64,000 nt of DNA from Allobosea sp. Tri-44 (GTDB taxonomy: Bacteria > Pseudomonadota > Alphaproteobacteria > Rhizobiales > Beijerinckiaceae), in contig NZ_NBDP01000003.1 of the NCBI RefSeq assembly GCF_004123845.1, positions 248,001 to 312,000 of the forward strand, in the 5' to 3' direction. The number at the start of each line of letters is the position of its first letter. The stretch's first letter is position 1. The position numbers and the translations under genes are program-made. Of this stretch, positions 61,100 to 64,000 are shown one piece after another. Under the pieces are notes generated by a model, which was not told where the DNA came from, ran no database searches, and was given only the letters and a program-made list of their open reading frames with translations.

Positions 61100-62131
61100 A
61101 TGATCCGATCCGCAACACCCGTGACCATGATCGCCATCGCCGCCGCTTTGGCCTTGGCGCTGGCGCTGCCGGTGATCGCGCCGGGCTACTACGTCCAGTT
61201 TGCCTCGAAGGCGATGCTGATGGGGATGCTGGCGCTCTCGCTGAACCTGATCGTCGGCTTCGGCGGGCTGGTCAGCCTGTGCCATGGCGCCTTCTTCGGG
61301 CTTGCCGGCTACATGCTGGGCTTCCTGACGCCGGACAGCGGCGGCGCCTCGCTCTGGCTGTCCCTGCCGGTCGCGCTTCTGACCGTCGCGGCGGTCGCCG
61401 CGATCATCGGCGCGCTGTCGCTACGCACGCGCGGCATCTACTTCATCATGGTCACGCTCGCCTTCGGCGAGATGCTCTTCTACCTCTTCCACGACACCAG
61501 GATCGGCGGCGGTTCGGATGGCATGTATATCTATTTCAAGCCAGAGATCGCGATCGCCGGCTCGGCCCTGCTCGATCTGGAGAAGTCGAATACCTTCTTT
61601 TACGTCGCGCTGGCCTGCCTCGTCGGCACGGCGCTGCTGATCCGGGGGCTCGTCCGCTCGCCGTTCGGCCATGCGCTGGTCGCCGCGCGGGATAACGAGC
61701 GCCGGGCGCTCTCGCTGGGCTTTCCCGTCTTCCGCCTTCGCCTCGCCGCCTTCGTGATCTCGGCGATGATCGCGGGTCTCGCCGGCTATTTCTCGGCGGC
61801 GCAGTTCGGCTTCGTCGCGCCGCAGCTGCTCGGCTGGCATCTCAGCGCGACGATGCTGGTCATGGTCGTGCTCGGCGGCATGAGCTCGATCCTGGGTCCG
61901 CTCGTCGGCGCGCTCGCCCTGATCGGTCTGGAGGAGGTGCTGAAATCCTCCTTCGAGCATTGGAAGCTGATCAAGGGCCTCATCATCATCGGGCTGGTCT
62001 TCGCGCTGCCGGGCGGGCTGCAGCAGCTTGCTGCCATGCTCCAGACAGGATCCTCGCAGGTGCCCGACCTTGGCGCCGACGTCGCCGAACCCGTCCCCGC
62101 GCCGGCCGGAGAGGCGCGCAGCCATGTCTGA
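61100..62131 (+). CDS. livM: ABC permease, LivM type
   Basis: The protein has 343 residues, about 9 membrane helices. The typical LivM segment MLALSLNLIVGFGGLVSLCHGAFFGLAGYMLGF and ATMLVMVVLGGMSSILGPLVGALALIGLEEVLK are present. It ends 8 bp into livG. Confidence 0.92.
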   Translation: MIRSATPVTMIAIAAALALALALPVIAPGYYVQFASKAMLMGMLALSLNLIVGFGGLVSLCHGAFFGLAGYMLGFLTPDSGGASLWLSLPVALLTVAAVAAIIGALSLRTRGIYFIMVTLAFGEMLFYLFHDTRIGGGSDGMYIYFKPEIAIAGSALLDLEKSNTFFYVALACLVGTALLIRGLVRSPFGHALVAARDNERRALSLGFPVFRLRLAAFVISAMIAGLAGYFSAAQFGFVAPQLLGWHLSATMLVMVVLGGMSSILGPLVGALALIGLEEVLKSSFEHWKLIKGLIIIGLVFALPGGLQQLAAMLQTGSSQVPDLGADVAEPVPAPAGEARSHV

Positions 62132-62885
62132 GATCCTGCTCAAGGCGACGGCGCTGGAAAAGCGCTATGGCGGTCTGAAGGCTGTGTCGGGCGTCTCGAT
62201 CGACGTCCATCGCGACGAGGTCCACGCCGTCATCGGCCCCAATGGCGCGGGCAAGTCGACGCTCATCAACCTGCTCTCCGGGGACGTCTCCGTCAGCGCC
62301 GGTGCCGTGATGCTCGGCGAGCGCGACATCACCAATCTCGCGCCGGATCGGCGCGCCCGCGCTGGCCTCGGCCGCTCCTACCAGAAGACGACGATCTTCC
62401 AGAATTCCACCGTGTTCGAGAATGTGCGCCTCGCTGCCCAGGCGCATGGCGGCCAGGCGCTGCGGCTATTCGGCAGCGTCGTCAGAGACAGCAACGTCAA
62501 CGCTCGCGCCGATAGCGCGATCGCCGAGGTCGGCCTCGCGCGCCGCGCCAGCACTATCGCGAAGCTGATGAGCCATGGCGAGCAGCGGCAGCTCGAAATC
62601 GCCATGGTGCTCGCGACGGAGCCGAAGCTCATCCTTCTCGACGAGCCGCTCGCGGGGATGGGCCAAGCCGAGGCCTCCAGCATGATCGCGCTGATCGGCC
62701 GCCTGAAGTTCGGGCGCGCCATCCTGCTGGTGGAGCACGACATGGACGCCGTCTTCGCGCTGGCGGACCGGCTGACGGTCATGGCGGACGGCGCGGTGAT
62801 CGCGGCCGGTTCGCCCGGGCATGTCCGCAACCATCCGGCCGTCCGTTCCGCCTATCTCGGCCACGATCATGGAGCGGCGGCATGA
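62124..62885 (+). CDS. livG: ABC ATPase, LivG type
   Basis: The protein has 253 residues. Walker A GPNGAGKST, signature MSHGEQRQLEIAMVL (a relaxed LSGGQ), Walker B LILLDEPLAGMG, and the LivG-type VRSAYLGHDH ending. The ATG at 62124 overlaps livM by 8 bp. Confidence 0.9.
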   Translation: MSEILLKATALEKRYGGLKAVSGVSIDVHRDEVHAVIGPNGAGKSTLINLLSGDVSVSAGAVMLGERDITNLAPDRRARAGLGRSYQKTTIFQNSTVFENVRLAAQAHGGQALRLFGSVVRDSNVNARADSAIAEVGLARRASTIAKLMSHGEQRQLEIAMVLATEPKLILLDEPLAGMGQAEASSMIALIGRLKFGRAILLVEHDMDAVFALADRLTVMADGAVIAAGSPGHVRNHPAVRSAYLGHDHGAAA

Positions 62886-63592
62886 ACGCGCTGTTGTCCG
62901 TTTCGGACCTGAGGAGCTTCTACGGTGCCAGCCAGGTCCTGCACGGGGTCGACCTCGTGGTCAGGCCCGGCGAGCAGATCGCCCTGATCGGGCGCAACGG
63001 CATGGGCAAGACGACCCTGCTGAAGTCGATCGTCGGGCTCCTGGCCGATCGGCGCGGGCAGATCAGCTTCGCGGGATCCGACACCTGCGGCGCGAGGCCG
63101 GAAGACATCGCCGGCAAGGGCATGGCCTATGTGCCGGAAGGGCGCGGCGTCTTCGGCTCGCTCTCGGTGGTCGAGAATCTGCTGATGGCGGCGCGCGCCG
63201 GCGTCTCCGGCTCCCGGCGCTGGACGATCGAGCGCGTCTTCGAGGCCTTCCCGCGCCTGCATCAACGGCGTGGCAATGGCGGGCACCAGCTCTCGGGCGG
63301 CGAGCAGCAGATGCTCTCGATCGGGCGCGCCCTGATGACCAATCCCGACCTCATCCTGCTCGACGAGGCGACAGAAGGGCTGGCCCCGCTGATCGCGCAG
63401 GAAATCTGGCGGACGCTCGGCGTGATCCGCTCGGAAGGCATCGCGACGATCGTGGTCGACAAGGACTTCCGCGCCCTCGCCAAGGTCGCCGACCGCATGG
63501 TGATCATGGCGAAGGGCGAAATCGCCTTCGACGGTAGCCCTGGCGACCTTCTGGCCGATCCTGCCATTCTGGAACGGAATCTGGGCATCTGA
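62882..63592 (+). CDS. livF: ABC ATPase, LivF type
   Basis: The protein has 236 residues. Walker A GRNGMGKTT, signature LSGGEQQMLSIGRAL, Walker B LILLDEATEGLAP. It overlaps livG by 4 bp. It completes the aromatic-acid importer operon. Confidence 0.9.
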   Translation: MNALLSVSDLRSFYGASQVLHGVDLVVRPGEQIALIGRNGMGKTTLLKSIVGLLADRRGQISFAGSDTCGARPEDIAGKGMAYVPEGRGVFGSLSVVENLLMAARAGVSGSRRWTIERVFEAFPRLHQRRGNGGHQLSGGEQQMLSIGRALMTNPDLILLDEATEGLAPLIAQEIWRTLGVIRSEGIATIVVDKDFRALAKVADRMVIMAKGEIAFDGSPGDLLADPAILERNLGI

Positions 63593-64000
63593 CGGCGCAC
63601 GCGCCCGAGCCCCCAGGGCTGCCACCCGGCGATCGAAGAACGCACCCGAACCGTCATCGACTCGCTAATCACAGAGTCCGCTTACGGAAAGCAGTTCATT
63701 TTGAGTGAAGCGAAGGAATCCATGGCGTATCTCCCGCCAGCGATAGCTGGCGCGGCGGACACGATTTCTGGTGTCGCCCAGACACCCAACCAGAGGTCTC
63801 GGCAGTGCGCCGTTATGGCTTGTGAGATTCGGGTGCGCTGGTCGGACCTCAGCGACGTCATCCGCCTATTCGATCGGATCGGCATCCGGCAAAAGGCGGT
63901 TGTTTACCGAGACGAAGATGTAGCCGCGAGGCAGCCGGTGAGCCGCCTTGTTCGCTTCGGTGCTGAAGCACAATACAATACTCTGTATTGAATTGTGACG
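63593..64000. other. Right-hand end of the window, no supportable gene
   Basis: 408 bp. A plus-strand frame of about 96 codons (63701-63991) starts TTG and has no recognisable pattern, so it is not called. No terminator or repeat stands out. Confidence 0.4.

Noticed and set aside
63701-63991. Small plus-strand frame at the right end
   Set aside because: It starts with TTG, has no ribosome site I trust and no family pattern.
1-64000. CRISPR arrays, tRNA and rRNA genes
   Set aside because: Read by eye on both strands, no regularly spaced direct repeats, cloverleaf with CCA-type end, or rRNA core was seen. A tRNA scan would settle the point.

Overview
The window is high-GC DNA with dense, mostly short-spaced operons. 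Family content and two Rhizobiales-style intergenic palindromes (1311-1364, 58525-58650) suggest an alphaproteobacterium of the order Hyphomicrobiales; a Bosea- or Methylobacterium-like soil or plant-associated organism fits, but no rRNA or other marker proves the genus. Nearly everything is catabolic or transport: three sets of ABC importers of sugar or amino-acid type, a further Liv-type ABC set, one TRAP importer, PQQ biosynthesis, and a complete benzoate-to-3-oxoadipate-enol-lactone route.

Layout. 1-1127: the first 30 codons of an ABC ATPase gene facing a GntR/FCD regulator, with an 8+8 bp palindrome between them. 1435-8025 (minus): operon of aldehyde dehydrogenase, GMC oxidoreductase, tautomerase, Lrp/AsnC regulator and ThDP enzyme, preceded by a TetR gene; a divergent TRAP transporter operon follows at 8206-11494. 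Similar AT-rich palindromes sit in front of both transcription units. 11918-17166: PQQ-dependent sugar dehydrogenase, cytochrome c, then pqqA-pqqD-pqqE (plus) converging on pqqB-pqqC (minus). 17479-28891: two sugar ABC importers (one clearly YtfQRT/YjfF-like), a zinc alcohol dehydrogenase, two GntR regulators and an IS5-type remnant.

28892-30131 is debris: a radC 3' fragment, an excisionase-like HTH gene and an IS630 transposase tail. 30170-39173 (minus) is a nine-gene operon for uptake and oxidation of an amino acid, probably a D-amino acid: LivKHMGF, D-amino-acid dehydrogenase, Asp/Glu-racemase-like enzyme, RidA and an EamA transporter, with a GntR regulator. 39174-49307 is accessory DNA bounded by two copies of a degenerate 0.4 kb repeat (a third copy is at 29306). 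It carries an NmrA/LysR pair and an unusual cluster: two divergent ATP-grasp ligases, a GNAT, a cysteine-cluster protein, a SET-domain methyltransferase and an orphan Hcp-like protein.

49308-63592: FAD monooxygenase, CatR-like LysR regulator, catBCA-benABCD in one direction, then a Liv-type ABC importer. A CatM/BenM-type operator (ATAC-N7-GTAT) occurs before catB and again, with about 35 bp of flanking similarity, before the ABC importer. This ties the importer to aromatic-acid catabolism. No rRNA, tRNA or CRISPR array was seen.
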